Assembly: GCA_025403435.1 (NCBI GenBank)
Contig: CM046349.1
Span: forward strand, 21,288,004-21,352,003
Length of the DNA stretch: 64,000 bases
Origin: Artocarpus heterophyllus
Lineage: Eukaryota; Streptophyta; Magnoliopsida; Rosales; Moraceae
Reading direction: 5' to 3'
The notes under the pieces are model-generated. The model saw nothing but the letters and a program-made list of their open reading frames with translations, searched no databases and was not told where the DNA came from. Of the stretch, positions 48,841-60,906 are shown piece by piece. Within the stretch, counting starts at the first letter, position 1; each line of letters opens with the position of its first letter. A program made the position numbers and the translations under genes.

Positions 48841-50188
48841 TTTTTCTCCCAGTTTTGCATTTATGAGGCAAGCTGACCTTGCTTTTATTTGTTTTTGTCT
48901 TGGTATCTTTGGAGGCAATCCATTGGCCAGTACAGTTGCCATTGCATCGCTAGATGTAATCAGAGATGAGAAACTCGCTGAGAGGTATCAAATTTATTCC
49001 CCAATGGTGCATTACCAAGGTGGCATTTGTGGAAAAAGAACACGGCCTGGAGAAAATGCTGTGTTTTTATAGTTCTCGAATATGCATGTATATATACTTG
49101 CTTCATGCTTCATTCTTCTACAGATCTGCACAAATAGGACAGGAACTTAGTGAGGAGACCCCTTAATAACGTGATGCATGTTAACCTCTAGGATTAACTT
49201 TTGTTGCATTTCTCAGGAAAACTGGAAGATAATATTGACGTAACAAACACATCTCTTGTGTTTTTTTTGTGTTTATCTCTTCTCATTGACGTATTTAAAC
49301 CAACTTTGACGTCAAAGTTTTCTCATGGTCTTGATCATAAGTTTTTCAGTTCTCTCTTGTTTATTTGGATTATCTTTTCTCCAAGTCCTGTCTGGATTTG
49401 GCATATATTTGTTTCTTATTGAACAGCCCTATAAATTGGACCTTGGCCCTTGGCCCTTGGCCGTTCTTCGATCGAACAAATTATTTACAAATCCAACTAC
49501 TAGCTTGCAAATTTTAGACATAAAATGCCTTTTTTATCAAGTCTGATGTTCTGTTTTTTTTCTTTTTTTTAGAGCCATGTGTACTTCTTGTGCTTGAAAT
49601 AGTCGTATAATATAAAACTGAATATAGGCATGCTGAAATCCATTGTACATTCAGCAAACAAAATTTATGATCTTACACTAGCCTGTATAGATGATGAGAA
49701 TATATTTATATAGTTTGCATGTTAGTCTGCTTTCTGAAGTAATGTCGATGATTATGGTGAAATCTACTAGGTATTTTTTTAAATTCCTCCTCGTGTAAGT
49801 GTGCGTTCTAGACTCTATTTTGCACTCACTTCTCTTAAGCTTTCAAAAAATAAAAAAATAAAAAGCACTTTCTCCAGCATTCTTTGATCAGTGCATGTAC
49901 GTGTATGAAGATCTGTATGTTTCATTAAGTTATTTATCAAAAGTTTTTGGTTTGTGTTGGTATTCGTGCCATCTTGTTTGCACCTATTGCCGACCAGATT
50001 TACTAATCACGTTTTAAAACTCTAGCTCGGATGAGCTCCAAGAAGGCTTAAATGCGCTTTGTGAGGTTCTAGAACTCGATCTACCAGAGTTGCAAAAGAC
50101 AAAACCAAAAGATTTCTCTCCAACTGCTTCCGACACATGTGACCGTTGTGAACGAAACTTGTATGGTTCTTCAGACAAAGATGTCTAA

Positions 50189-50937
50189 AGTTGCATGGGA
50201 ATTTTCATTTCTATCTAGAGCAAGTACACTGAATTTTTATAGGTTTTTCTCACAGCAATAATGTTGGAATTCAACCCTCAGAAATTAACTTTTCATTTTT
50301 TTCCCAATTTCTATATGATTTTTTATGAGCTTAAGAGATTTTCACTCATATTTTAGTTCCATTCTTATAAGTTGCATTCTAAATTTATCAACAGTTCTTT
50401 TCTTTTTATTTGTTCATGTTTGGCAAATACATGTTTCATTGACGCAAATACTAATACACACACATATAATATCTTTCAATATTTCTGTGGCATTTAGGAA
50501 TGCAGTTGGTAGTTTTAACCAACTTTTGGTTTAAATTTTGTGAAAAAAATACTTTAGCAAATTTAGTTGAAATGATATTTTGTAGTTCAATCACATAACT
50601 TACTCGCAAAGGTATTGAGATCATTGGTTAATCTATTAATACCGCTCTTCTTTTCATTATTCTATATGCTCCTTTATTTTGCATCTCTAACTTGGTATGT
50701 CGGCGGTAACAATGCACTGTGTTGGTTGCCGTTCGTGTTTCCAATACAAAAGCACACGTCGAATTGTATGGTTTTGATTTGGCCCATACAGATACAGTGT
50801 GCTTCGAAACCTTGGAGTTTTTTCAATTTTATTATGTCTTCAAATGTCTCAAACTATCAACAAACCTCTTATTCTACGCATGCAATTTGGATGCAACTTT
50901 GCATTCTCCAATCTACATACCTTTCCTAGGTGTTTCT

Positions 50938-50977
<40 letters not shown>

Positions 50978-53339
50978 AGGGAAATTATATGGTGAAAAAA
51001 GAAACCTGGGATCCTTGTATTTGTAATTACTTTTTAATACCACAACTTAGTATTTGAAGACTATATCTACTAGTTAAAATATGACAATTCACTGCCTTGT
51101 GAGTTTGGTACATTTCTTACCATAATTTACAAACGCAACTGTACTCTTCATATAACATATTTTACAAAGATTTTGAGAAAGCAGTGAAAATTGAGTATCA
51201 AATGCCTTGAAAAAAAAAAAGAGAGAGAGAGAACAAAAAAGGTGTGGGTTTGCTGTCCAGGAGCACCCTAGAAAGAGTGAGTGGAACACAAGCAGATCCA
51301 ATCTCTCTCTCTCTCTCTCTTCTCTCCCTCTCCGGATGGATCTCCACATGTGAGACCATAGCACTTGCCTGATTACGTGCCATAAATGAAAGCAACGGTA
51401 GATGAAGGGCTAACCCAATTAAGGTTATCTTTATAGCTCATGACATGATCTACAAATAATTTTGCTTCAATCTAATAATGCCTTTAAATATTCTTCTTCC
51501 TATCTTTGCCATTGATTTTGGTGGAATTTTGTAAACCTTGTCGTGCAAGTGTTTCTTTATTTCGATAATTCGTTGTTGAGGGAGAGATGGTGGCGACACA
51601 ATAATACAAAACTTTTGGTGGCTATGTAATTTTATATAGCAAGAGACACTCTCTTTCCCTTTTGTTAAGTAAATATATATAAATTTGATACAGATGAATT
51701 ATATATGTGAACAACCATGAATGAAAGCTTTGAACGGGACACCAAAAATGAATAAATAAATAAATAAATTTGGGACAAAGTCTCTAGACTCTTGTTATAT
51801 GAAAGCTTAGCTGGATTTCATTTCTGTATTTTAAGTAGTTGCTGGAAAAAGCTAAGCTGTTTCATGATGACTGTCACAATTGTGAGGGCTTCTTACCATG
51901 CATCCAGTAGACAATAAATGTTTTCTAAAGTATTAATTAATATCATTTACTTGAACTTAAACATTTACTTTTTTAATATATATTATTTGACAATCTTACA
52001 ACTTGTTTGACAAAATTAGTTTCAATCAAAATTTTTGACTTCTATCGTGTGAAGATTTTACATGCTATAATATTAAGTAAAAGTGTGTTATAACATAAAA
52101 CTCTTATATGTTACAATTGATTAAAAGCAATGTTCTCAAACACATGCTGAGAAACATTTGTAGAATAGTGTTTAGAAGGGTGGTGGGAGCCTTAGTTTTC
52201 ACTACTTTTTTAGTTATAATTAGTATCAAGCTCTTACATGCTATAGTAACAATAAAAAAATTACTACAATATAAAACTCTCATATGCTACAATAAAAATA
52301 GTTTTAACTAACGGTTTCATCATCCTTCTAAATACCTTAGTAAATTGGCTGAGCAGTGGAAAATCTGAAGTACCTCTGTCTCATCGTGAAATTAATTAAT
52401 TCTCTTGTGCTCCTATGGCTACATACTTAGCTTGGTAGAGGTGATCATGAATCATGATCGCTTTCCCTATCCAAAACAGAAACAAAAAGACGAAAAAATC
52501 TCTCTCTCTCTCTCTCTAACTCTACATGCAATAATTAAAGAAGAAAATTGAGTAATTTAGATAAAATTAACTTGGACTCTCAAATTGATCCAAATACAAT
52601 ACAAAAGTTTTCAAATGATTTTGCATAATGGGTTGTGTTTGGGCAATGAACCTAAGTTGGCTATCAAACTGACACTGGGGATATTTATATAGGAATAAGT
52701 GAATGCCTCTGTTAAAATGGTGGCGTATGTTTTATGATTGTGAAACTACTCTTCATGGGATATATGTGCTTGTCAACAGTTACAAAGAATGAAACCTGTC
52801 AGTTTTCTGGACTGGACATGCAATAATGACATTGACACCGCAGTGAAAAGGGTAGAAACTTCTTTTTCTTTCTTTTTTTTTTTTCCCCTTTTGCGACTGG
52901 GTTTCTCTGTTATCTTTATTTGTTTTTTTTTTTTGGTTGTTAATTGTAAGTGGTTTGGGATGTTTTGAAACTCAAAAAAACTAAAGACTAAAGGGAAATT
53001 AGAAGTAAAGTTCAGGATCATTTGTGAGATTTTCCTTTCTTTTCCTTTTTCTTTTCACTCTTCCTGTGGTTGTTTTCAGCATGTTTGATGGATAATGGAT
53101 TGTATGCGTCCGCATGTGTACGTTGAATAGATGTCATGTATATGGATGATAGCCAAGTAGTATGGATATTTAGATGAAAGATTCTTTTGAGTAAATTTGT
53201 CGCATATTGATAAAGAAGAGAATGATCGGTCCGATGCATGGTTGTCAAGTAGAACTATAGAACTTAAGCACATTCTGATATATGCAATGGCATGTGCTGT
53301 AGATGTCGCAGATATTTTATATATATATATATATATGTG
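50189..53339. other. intergenic region with CT/GA microsatellites and MITE-like AT-rich repeats
   Basis: (CT)n runs lie at 50,943-50,974, 51,303-51,320 and 52,500-52,517, and a GA run at 51,220-51,232. 52,030-52,320 has repeated TACAATATAAAACTCTCATATG-type pieces resembling AT-rich MITEs. Poly(T) runs lie near 52,870 and 52,925. A (TA)n run ends at the LTR boundary (53,318-53,336). No coding region was recognised. Confidence 0.55.
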
Positions 53340-55368
53340 TGTTAGACGTGTATGCTTTAAAGAGTAAAAATGTAATATGTTTTTGGAGACATTTTTATTA
53401 ATAAAAGATTTATTTATTTTCATATACTAAATTGTTGTCTTTTTTATATTTATATTTGTTGAATGTATATTAAGCAAACAAAAGTCTAAGACTATCGGTC
53501 TAAACCTTAAGAATTAGGTATATGATGGACAAAATATGTGAAAGACACGATTCTTAAGGTGACAGTCTAAATTATAAGATCCGCAATCGAGGGAATAAAG
53601 TTGGACGCTTTATTCATGCAAAGATTGTTATGTTGTCTATATCCCTATTAGGAGATGGTTTGTCTTGGCCATCGGAGGTGGACTCCACGAATAGAAACAT
53701 TGAAGCATTGTTATAAGTGACGATATGTTGGATCGGGACATAAAGTGAATTGATTTATATTAATAATTTTGTCTCGGCAAACGATTCACTTTAGACAATC
53801 ACTTGTGTCGTATCTTAATCCTAGATGAATAGTTGGCCTGTTGTTTTGACTTGTGTCTTTTGATGCACCAAAAGGGTGACATCCACATTTTATAGTGGTA
53901 CGCACGCCGGTACGTTGGAGGCATGACTCTTGATAGCATTGACCTGTTATTCATAGATATGGAATCCATAGCTCCTCTTTAGGAGTCGTTGATATCCTCT
54001 TATATGCGTTATCCTATAATTGGAAAACTGGAGCGCTCAACCATTTGGATACATAGGTGTAACTGAATAGTATACCGTCTTTGGATGGTGAGTTTTCCGA
54101 TGGGAAGATAATGGAATGTAAGAGAAAAATAATCAGGAAGGAAAGACAGAACTTATCCTTAAGCCGATTATGGATAATCCTATAGGGATACGATACATTA
54201 TGATATGTCATGGAGACTTAGCTATACCCGCTTCATAATTCTATATAGTTCGAGAGTGCAGCTCTGAGCTTTTGGTGATGTAGCGTTTGAGTTGATAATT
54301 ATAAAATATATATATGGGATATTAGGTTTCATAATTATCGGGAGCTTAAACTATATAGGTCCATCAGGTCCCCTTTGCTAGCTCACAATAAATCCTGTAA
54401 AGACACGGTGTGCTTTTCCAATAATTGATGACTTGTGTCAACTTATGAGATTGGCTGAAATTTGATAGGATCAGATAATTTATGTATATTTATTAGTGGA
54501 ATTAATTTTTTTGATAGGATCAGATAATTTATGTGTGTTTATCAGTTGAATTAATTTTGTAAAAATTAATTCAAGATAAACTTGTTGAATTATCGAGATA
54601 AGATAATTCATATTTGTTTATTGGTTGAATTAATTTTAAATGAATTGATTCAAGATAAACTTATTTAATTATCAGGAATATTTATTTTTCTTGAATAAAT
54701 TAATTAATTTTAATCAGATAACTTTTTTATTGGGATATTTGAATTAAAACTAAGGCTCTATCCCAAGAATCTCTAGTGGGAAATAAAATATTCACAAGGA
54801 TCATATATCGTTGGTTTGGCAGGCCGATCTTCTAGTTCGGCTTACCGACCGAGCGATAAATAGATCACATGCTTTCACGTAGATTTTATCAGATATTGAT
54901 TCAGATTTGATACTAATTTGAATTTTTGAGGCTTTATCTGATAAGGACTGACTCCTAAGCCCAACCTCTATATAAAGGCGAGTGAGACTCATTGTTATTA
55001 ACTTCAATTGAGAAATCAAGAGTGAGACTCTGCCAATGAGACTCTGAAACTCCCCGGAGAGTTATTATTCACACATCACAAACTATAGCTTTAGGTATTT
55101 CTCAATTGGTTGGAAGGAGAGTTGCCTAGTGGAAGAGCTCTACGACTATGCTCACACACGCACCAGTCGTGGATAGAGAATAGCAAAGAAGGCCAGTTAA
55201 TTGAGGTCCTTTTGGAACGCACATCTCTTCACAGACTGCAAGAGCTTTCAGCATTTACAAAATTAGTAAAATCTGGTTAATTTATGCATATAGTGTGTCA
55301 AACTTATGTTTTAAAAAATACTATGATATAAACATTTTAAAATTCCACTACGTACTATTTTTCCAATA
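53340..55368 (+). repeat. 5' LTR of copia C
   Basis: It begins TGTTAGACG and ends TTTCCAATA. A TATA box, CTCTATATAAAGG, lies at about 54,965-54,977. Upstream, at 54,818-54,855, are short GGCAGGCCGATC / TTCGGCTTACCGA motifs shared with the other copies. The end of the LTR carries the family's ACGTACTATTTTTCCAA tail. Confidence 0.92.
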
Positions 55369-55370
55369 AT

Positions 55371-55383
55371 TGGTATTAGAGCC
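55371..55383 (+). promoter_or_regulatory. primer binding site of copia C
   Basis: TGGTATTAGAGCC, one base different from the initiator tRNA-Met complement, two bases after the LTR. Confidence 0.9.
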
Positions 55384-57069
55384 TTGGTTTTTATGTAAAT
55401 TTACGAGTTTGTGATCATGCTATATTTATAAATTATGTAATCTTGATCTCTCCTATACTTGAATTTAATTTTATAGAGAGTTGGCACTTTAGGTTTCTAT
55501 ATATTTATATATGTCGTCATGGATTATATGGTAAATTTATTAATTAATTATGGTTGATTAAATTATTATTTAATATTTATCAATTAATTAATTTATACCG
55601 ATTATGGTTCCTTAGAGGTTAGAATGTATATCTAGGTTTTTCATGTAATTAGATGGCGAACTATTATCTTCGTTTAGGAATTATTATTTAATTTTAAATT
55701 TGTAAGAATTTTGTAATTAAATAATCATTCAGAGAAGACGGATCTAAAAGATGGATGATAGAGTTCCATAGGTATTTCCTGAGTCTCTAAATTTATGTTT
55801 TTAAATTATTAAAAATAAAATTGATAAATTGCATTAAAAACAATATTTTTTGAAAAGCATGACTTTTGCTCGGCTGGCATGCCGAAACCCCAAGTCTGGT
55901 AGGCCGATGGTTGCGTATTGGCATGCCAGACTTAAAGTTCGGTAGGCCATCCGTAGGGCAGAAATCTGGTGGCTTTGGTGATAGGCTGAACTTTCGGGTT
56001 CGGTAGGCCGATCTGTCATGACCGATAGGCTAATCTGTAAAGTTTGGCAGGCCGAAGGGTTGTGATCGACAGGCTGATCACATAGATCGGCATGCCGGCA
56101 GAGAGCTGTAAATTTTTTTCAAAAAAGGTGCAGTTTTCCAATGTTGTTTTGATTTTATTTTTGAGACAATTCTGAGAAACATTAAATTTGGATATGATTG
56201 AAAATATGGAGCATTCGATCTATGCAGGATTGAAGATTTGAAGATGGACATTACATGAAGAAGGATACAACTTGAAGATTCAAGGATGAAGAATCGATAA
56301 TGTGTTTCGATTTATCTCTTGTAATCTTTATTTTCTATTCTCTAGAGTGGAACCATAATATTATGGTTATTTATTATTATTTTGCTTGTAGCTTTACATG
56401 ATTGCTTTGCTTATCTATATTATAATATGATTTGGCATGTATATTGATAACATGCCATATAGAATAGGGAATGCCGCTCATTAAAATTATTGATGCATGT
56501 TCTTAAAATAAAACATTGTTTTCAAAAGAATGAGTGGGAGAATGTTTTCAAAGAGAGGACTTACGGCCTCCATCGTTGGTCCATAGGTAGCACATGGTGG
56601 TTTCGACCCCTAAAAAGGGACTTCATCATGTACCGGATTGAATCTCTGAAAGGATAAGGTATTTTAGCATGATTTATCATTGTATACCCCTAGGTGGTGA
56701 TTATAAATCACGGATAAAATATTGAAATGATGGGTATACACTCATGTTAATTTTATTATTAACCTCCCCTAGGAGATTTGTTAATAAAATTAATGGCCAA
56801 AGAAACGATTATTAATATATGTTGGATCATACCGGTCCTGGATGGCATATATTAATCAAGAGCGAATCTATGTTCCTGATTGAATTTGGCAAGACTCCCC
56901 TAGGAGCTTGTTGAATTCTGAGTTGGGAATTATCATTTTAAGGTTGTGATATTTTTAAGGTTTTGACACATAAACACATTTGTATCTTTTACATGATTGT
57001 GTTATCTTACTAAATTATTGTGATATGTTTGCTTATGTTTAGTATATGATTCTTTATTGTAGATTAAAA
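55384..57069 (+). other. long leader of copia C
   Basis: About 1.7 kb without a supported gene, matching in reverse 4,120-5,757. A dense cluster of GGCATGCCGA / GGTAGGCCGATC-like motifs lies at 55,865-56,100. Such a long 5' untranslated region is unusual for copia elements and may serve packaging or internal regulation; that is inference. Confidence 0.7.
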
Positions 57070-57879
57070 ATGTCTAAAAACGCTTTATCTTCGATACTTG
57101 ACCAATTAACTGGCAATAATTACAATGATTGTAAATGGAACCTAAATATCATCTTGTCCTTTGAGAAATTGAAATTTGTGCTGACGACACCTTGTCCTTT
57201 CTAGCCTACGGGAGATTCCACCAACAATCAAATCCAAGCATATGATCGTTGGAAAGATGCCAATGATCAGGCACGTTGCTATGTTATGGCTAGCTCAAAT
57301 AACGTGCTGCAGGCTCAACATGAGGATTATGAGACTGCTAGGCAGATCTTGGATAATCTGAAAGACATGTTTGGAGGCCAGGCCTTAACAAAGTGGCAAG
57401 GGGCGCTTTGGAAACTTTTGAACTACAAGCAGAGACCGAGGATGTCTGTAAAAGAGCATATGATGTTGGTCATTGGTTTCCTCGCGGAGGCTCAGACCAA
57501 TAGTGCTGACATTGATGCTGAAACTCAGATGACTATGGTCTTTGTGACTCTATCTAAGAAATTCATTTTGTTTAGAGCTACATTTAATTTAAGCAATAGA
57601 CAGGATATAACCTTGATGGAGTTGATGAAACGGTTACAAGAGTTTAAACTACTGATCATGGAGTCTCCTGCTTGTGGCGAGGCCAACTTGGCGGCTGCTT
57701 CTGGTTTCAATCCTAACCCTAGGAGTGAAAAAAAAGCAACGGGCCAAGAACGGGAAGTTTTCTATTCCTGTAAATGGCAAGAACAAGGAAAAAAAGAGAA
57801 GAACCTAAAGAAACTCAAGTGCTTATTCTACGGGAAGGTCGGGCACATTAAGAAGAATTGCAAGGACTCCCTTTCCTGA
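57070..57879 (+). pseudogene. copia C gag (broken)
   Basis: It starts MSKNALSSILDQLTGNNYND at 57,070. An in-frame TAG at about 57,204 breaks the N-terminal part. The rest, open from 57,286 to 57,879, has RQILDNLKDMFGGQALTKW, then FRATFNLSNRQDITLMELMK. The zinc knuckle has lost its second Cys (CLFYGKVGHIKKNC). It aligns with the gag of relic A on the minus strand. Confidence 0.9.
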
Positions 57880-58212
57880 GGAGATAGGTTTGATCTTTTG
57901 TATTTAGAAACTTGTTTGATTGATGAATCCAATAACATTTGGGTCATAGATTTTGGAGCAACTAATCTTGTTTGTATTTTTATATAGGGGTTCAAAAAAA
58001 CAAGAAGTCTATGCAGGAAGACTTCATGCTTCAGATGGGCGATAGATCCTTGGTCTTAGCTGAAGCAGTAGGAGATGTCCATCTTTGTTTTGATAATTAT
58101 AGGAATTTAATTTTGCGAGATTGTTTTTATGTTCTTAAATTTAAAAAGAATTTAATTTCTGTATCTTGTTTATTTAAAGACTCCTATTTAAAGAATTTAA
58201 TTATAAGAATTT
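57880..58212 (+). pseudogene. copia C protease and pre-integrase remnant, truncated
   Basis: It continues from gag with NNIWVIDFGATN (near 57,935), the protease motif with Phe instead of Ser as in relic A, then a frame change. DVHLCFDNYRNLILRDCFYV and KNLISVSCLFKDSY follow. At about 58,212 the sequence switches within a few bases to LTR sequence, marking a deletion of the rest of pol. Confidence 0.85.
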
Positions 58213-59794
58213 CTGTTATTCATAGATATGGGATCTATAGCTCCTCTTTAGGAGTTGTTGATATCCTTTATTTGTGTTATCTTCTAATTGAAAAACTGGA
58301 GTGCTTAACCATTTGGATACATAGGTGTAACCGAATGATATACCATCTTTAAATGGTAAGTTTTCCAATGGTGAGATAATGGAACACAAGAGAAAAATAA
58401 TCAAGAAGGTAAGACAGAACTTGTCCTTAAGCCGATTATAGATAATCCTATTGGGATACGACACATTATGATATGTCATAGAGACTTAGTTATATGGGCT
58501 TCGTAATTCTACATTATTCGAGATTGCAGCTCTAAGCTTTTAATAGGGTTGCGTTGGAGTTGATAATTATGAAACATATATTTGAGATATGGGTTTCATA
58601 ATTATCAGGAGCTTGAACTATATAGATCCATCAAGTCCCCTTTGCTGGCTCACAATAAATCTTGTAATGACACGGCATGCTTTTCTAATAATTGGTGACT
58701 TGTGTCAAATTATAAGATTGGCTGAAATTCGATAAGATCAGATAATTCATGTGTGTTTATCGGTTGAATTAATTTTGTGAAAATTAATTCAAGATAAACT
58801 TGTTGAATTATTGGGATCAGATAATTTATGTCTATTTATCGGTTGGATTAATTTTGAATAAATTGGTTCAAGAGAAACTTCTTGAATTATCAGGAATATT
58901 TATTTTTCTTAGAGATTATCTAGATATGACTGTTTTAATCAAATAACTTCTCTATTGGGTTATTTGAATTTAGACTGAGGCTCTATCCCAAGAATCTCCG
59001 GTGGAAATAAAAGATTCATAGAGATCATTTATCGTTGGTTTGTCAGGCCGATCTTCTAGTTCGGCCTATTAATGGAGTAAGTTCGGCAAGCCGATCTACC
59101 AGTTCGGCCTGCCGATCGAGCGATAAATAATAGATCACGTGCTTTCACACGAATTTTATCAGATATTGATTTGGATTTGATGCTGATTCAAATTTTTAAG
59201 GCTTTATCTGATAAGAACTAACTCCTGGGCCCAACCTCTATATAAATGGGAGTGAGACTCATTGTTATTAAGATCAGTTAAGAAATCAAGAGTGAGACTC
59301 ATTGATTTGGAGTGAGACTCATTGATTTGGATTTGATGTTGATTCAAATTTTTAAGGCTTTATCTGATAAGAACTAACTCCTGGGCCCAACTTCTATATA
59401 AATGGGAGTGAGACTCATTGTTATTAAGATCAGTTAAGAAATCAAGAGTGAAACTCTACAAGTGAGACTCTGAAACTCCCAAGAGAGCTATTGTTCATAC
59501 ATCATGAACTATAACTTTAGGTATTTCTCAATTGGTTGGAAGAAAAGTTGCCTAGTGGAAGAGCTGTACGAGTGTGGCCATATACACACCGGTTGTGGAT
59601 AGAGAATAGCAAAGAAGGCCAGTTAGTTGAGGTCCTTCTGGAGCGCACATCTCTTCAAAGACTGCAAAGCTTTTCAACATTTACAAGGTTAGTAAGATCT
59701 GGCTAATTTATGTATATAGTGTGTCAAACTTGTGTTTTAGAAAATACTCTAATATAAAAATTTTAAAATTTCACTGCGTACTATTTTTCTAACA
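58213..59794 (+). repeat. 3' LTR fragment of copia C with internal promoter duplication
   Basis: It corresponds to 53,944-55,368 of the 5' LTR but is 157 bp longer. A tandem duplication of period 156 bp starts near 59,168 and repeats near 59,324. It duplicates the TATA region (CTATATAAATGGGAG), giving two TATA boxes. It ends CTATTTTTCTAACA. Confidence 0.9.
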
Positions 59795-60586
59795 GTGTGC
59801 ATATATATATATAAGTGGTATATTGTTTTGCTACCGTGTTTTTGTTTTCCATAAAATTCAAATTGTTTCAAATGGTATGGTTTCTTGAATCCTTTTCTGT
59901 TTTTAATTAACCAAGCAAAATGTAATTTCGCATATGATGATGAACCGTCAATAATGTGCACAAGGCTAGCAATGGCAATCCACTTTTAAGTTAAAACTCT
60001 ACAAATTTAAGTTCTTTTGGACACATTCAGTTAGACCTAACATTACTTTTGGACAAAATATGTGGTTATTTTGAGTACCACAAATAACTAGAAAGCATCA
60101 CAAACCCTAGGATGCCCACCCACCAAAATTCATTTCTATAGCTTGAATGAAAAAGTAGTACAAATAATTGGAAGTAATGTTACTATATATGTGCTTAGTA
60201 TATCCATCTTTACAACAAAAAGATAAAAATCGTTATCTAGAACAGTTGTCCAACCAAAAAAAAAAAATTATCTAGAACAGTTGAGATGGTATTTTTACCT
60301 ACCACACGTTTCGGTGGATGAAACTCTTGATATGTGTTGAAATAAGAAAAGTTGCACCTAGCTATGCATACATAGGGTCTTTGGAAGGGCAGCTTAACCA
60401 ATCTGTTTGGGTTTGAAAGCTGTAGCATGTAAAAGTTTTACACTATTTACAGTTCAAACTATTGGTTTGAGCCACCCTTTCAAACAATAGTATGATGGGG
60501 AATTCATAATGTCACTTCTTAGACTCACTTTTTATTTGTACTATAAAATATGAAGTTTTTATGCCATAAACTTGATGCATGTTCCT
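59795..60586. other. intergenic sequence after copia C
   Basis: AT-rich, no recognised gene. A MITE-like stretch near 60,405-60,495 (TGTAAAAGTTTTACACTATTT flanked by GTTTGGGTTTGA and CCCTTTCAAACA) resembles that at 35,650-35,760. Confidence 0.5.
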
Positions 60587-60905
60587 TCGAGACATTTTGA
60601 CATGTCCCACCGGAACATTTTTCTGCGTCCCTTGGAGACATTTTGACATGTCTTTATAGGACGTTTTGACATGTTCCACCAGGACATTTTCTAGTGTTCC
60701 TCATGAGCATTTTTGGATGTTCCTCTAGAACATTTTGACATGTCTTTCCGGGACATTTTGACATGTCCCATCGCCTTCGAAGACATTTTCACATGTTGAC
60801 ATGTTCTACTAGGATATTTTTTGGTATCCCTTAAAGACATTTTGATATTTCCTTTCGAGACATTTTCTAGACTCTTGGAGACATTTTTATGTGTCCCATC
60901 GAAAA
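60587..60905. repeat. degenerate minisatellite (GACATTTTGACATGTCCC type)
   Basis: About ten or eleven imperfect copies of a unit of roughly 28-32 bp built around GACATTTTGACATGTCCC and ACCGGGACATTTT. The copies differ by many substitutions. The spacing is irregular and there are no unique spacers, so it is not a CRISPR array. Confidence 0.85.
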
Positions 60906-60906
60906 A

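Larger units (their letters stand above)
37349..50188 (+). pseudogene. OAT: ornithine delta-aminotransferase gene, decayed
   Basis: Exons: 37,349-37,489; 38,606-38,714; 39,057-39,287; 42,022-42,181; 42,433-42,488; 47,751-47,903; 48,022-48,119; 48,904-48,984; 49,124 to about 49,165; 50,026-50,188 (TAA). The enzyme is a mitochondrial PLP-dependent transaminase converting ornithine to glutamate semialdehyde (arginine and proline metabolism). Visible are a Ser/Arg-rich N-terminus, [85 protein letters not shown], and ILGKALGGGVIPVS with the PLP lysine. Lesions: frameshift in exon 1 (near 37,464), TGA for Arg in exon 3 (LSS*AFYND, 39,123-39,125), acceptor AG read as GG before exon 8 (48,902-48,903), and no sequence for about 70 residues between exon 9 and the last exon, including the substrate-binding IRLTPPL Arg region. 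It is a pseudogene with its intron structure kept. Confidence 0.92.
53340..59794 (+). mobile_element. Ty1/copia element C, internally deleted, long LTRs
   Basis: A 5' LTR of 2,029 bp (53,340-55,368), primer binding site, leader of about 1.7 kb, gag, a short protease remnant, then a jump into the middle of the 3' LTR (58,213-59,794). The outer ends TGTTAG and CTAACA are perfect inverted hexamers. The flanks ATGTG (53,335-53,339) and GTGTG (59,795-59,799) differ by one base. Integrase, RT and RNase H, and the first 600 bp of the 3' LTR, are deleted. It is the same family as relic A at the left edge and the solo LTRs at 15,265, 19,033 and 61,526. Confidence 0.92.

Noticed and set aside
60587..60905. 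Regularly repeated GACATTTTGACATG as a CRISPR-like array
   Set aside because: Units are degenerate, spacing is irregular, there are no unique spacers, and this is a plant genome.
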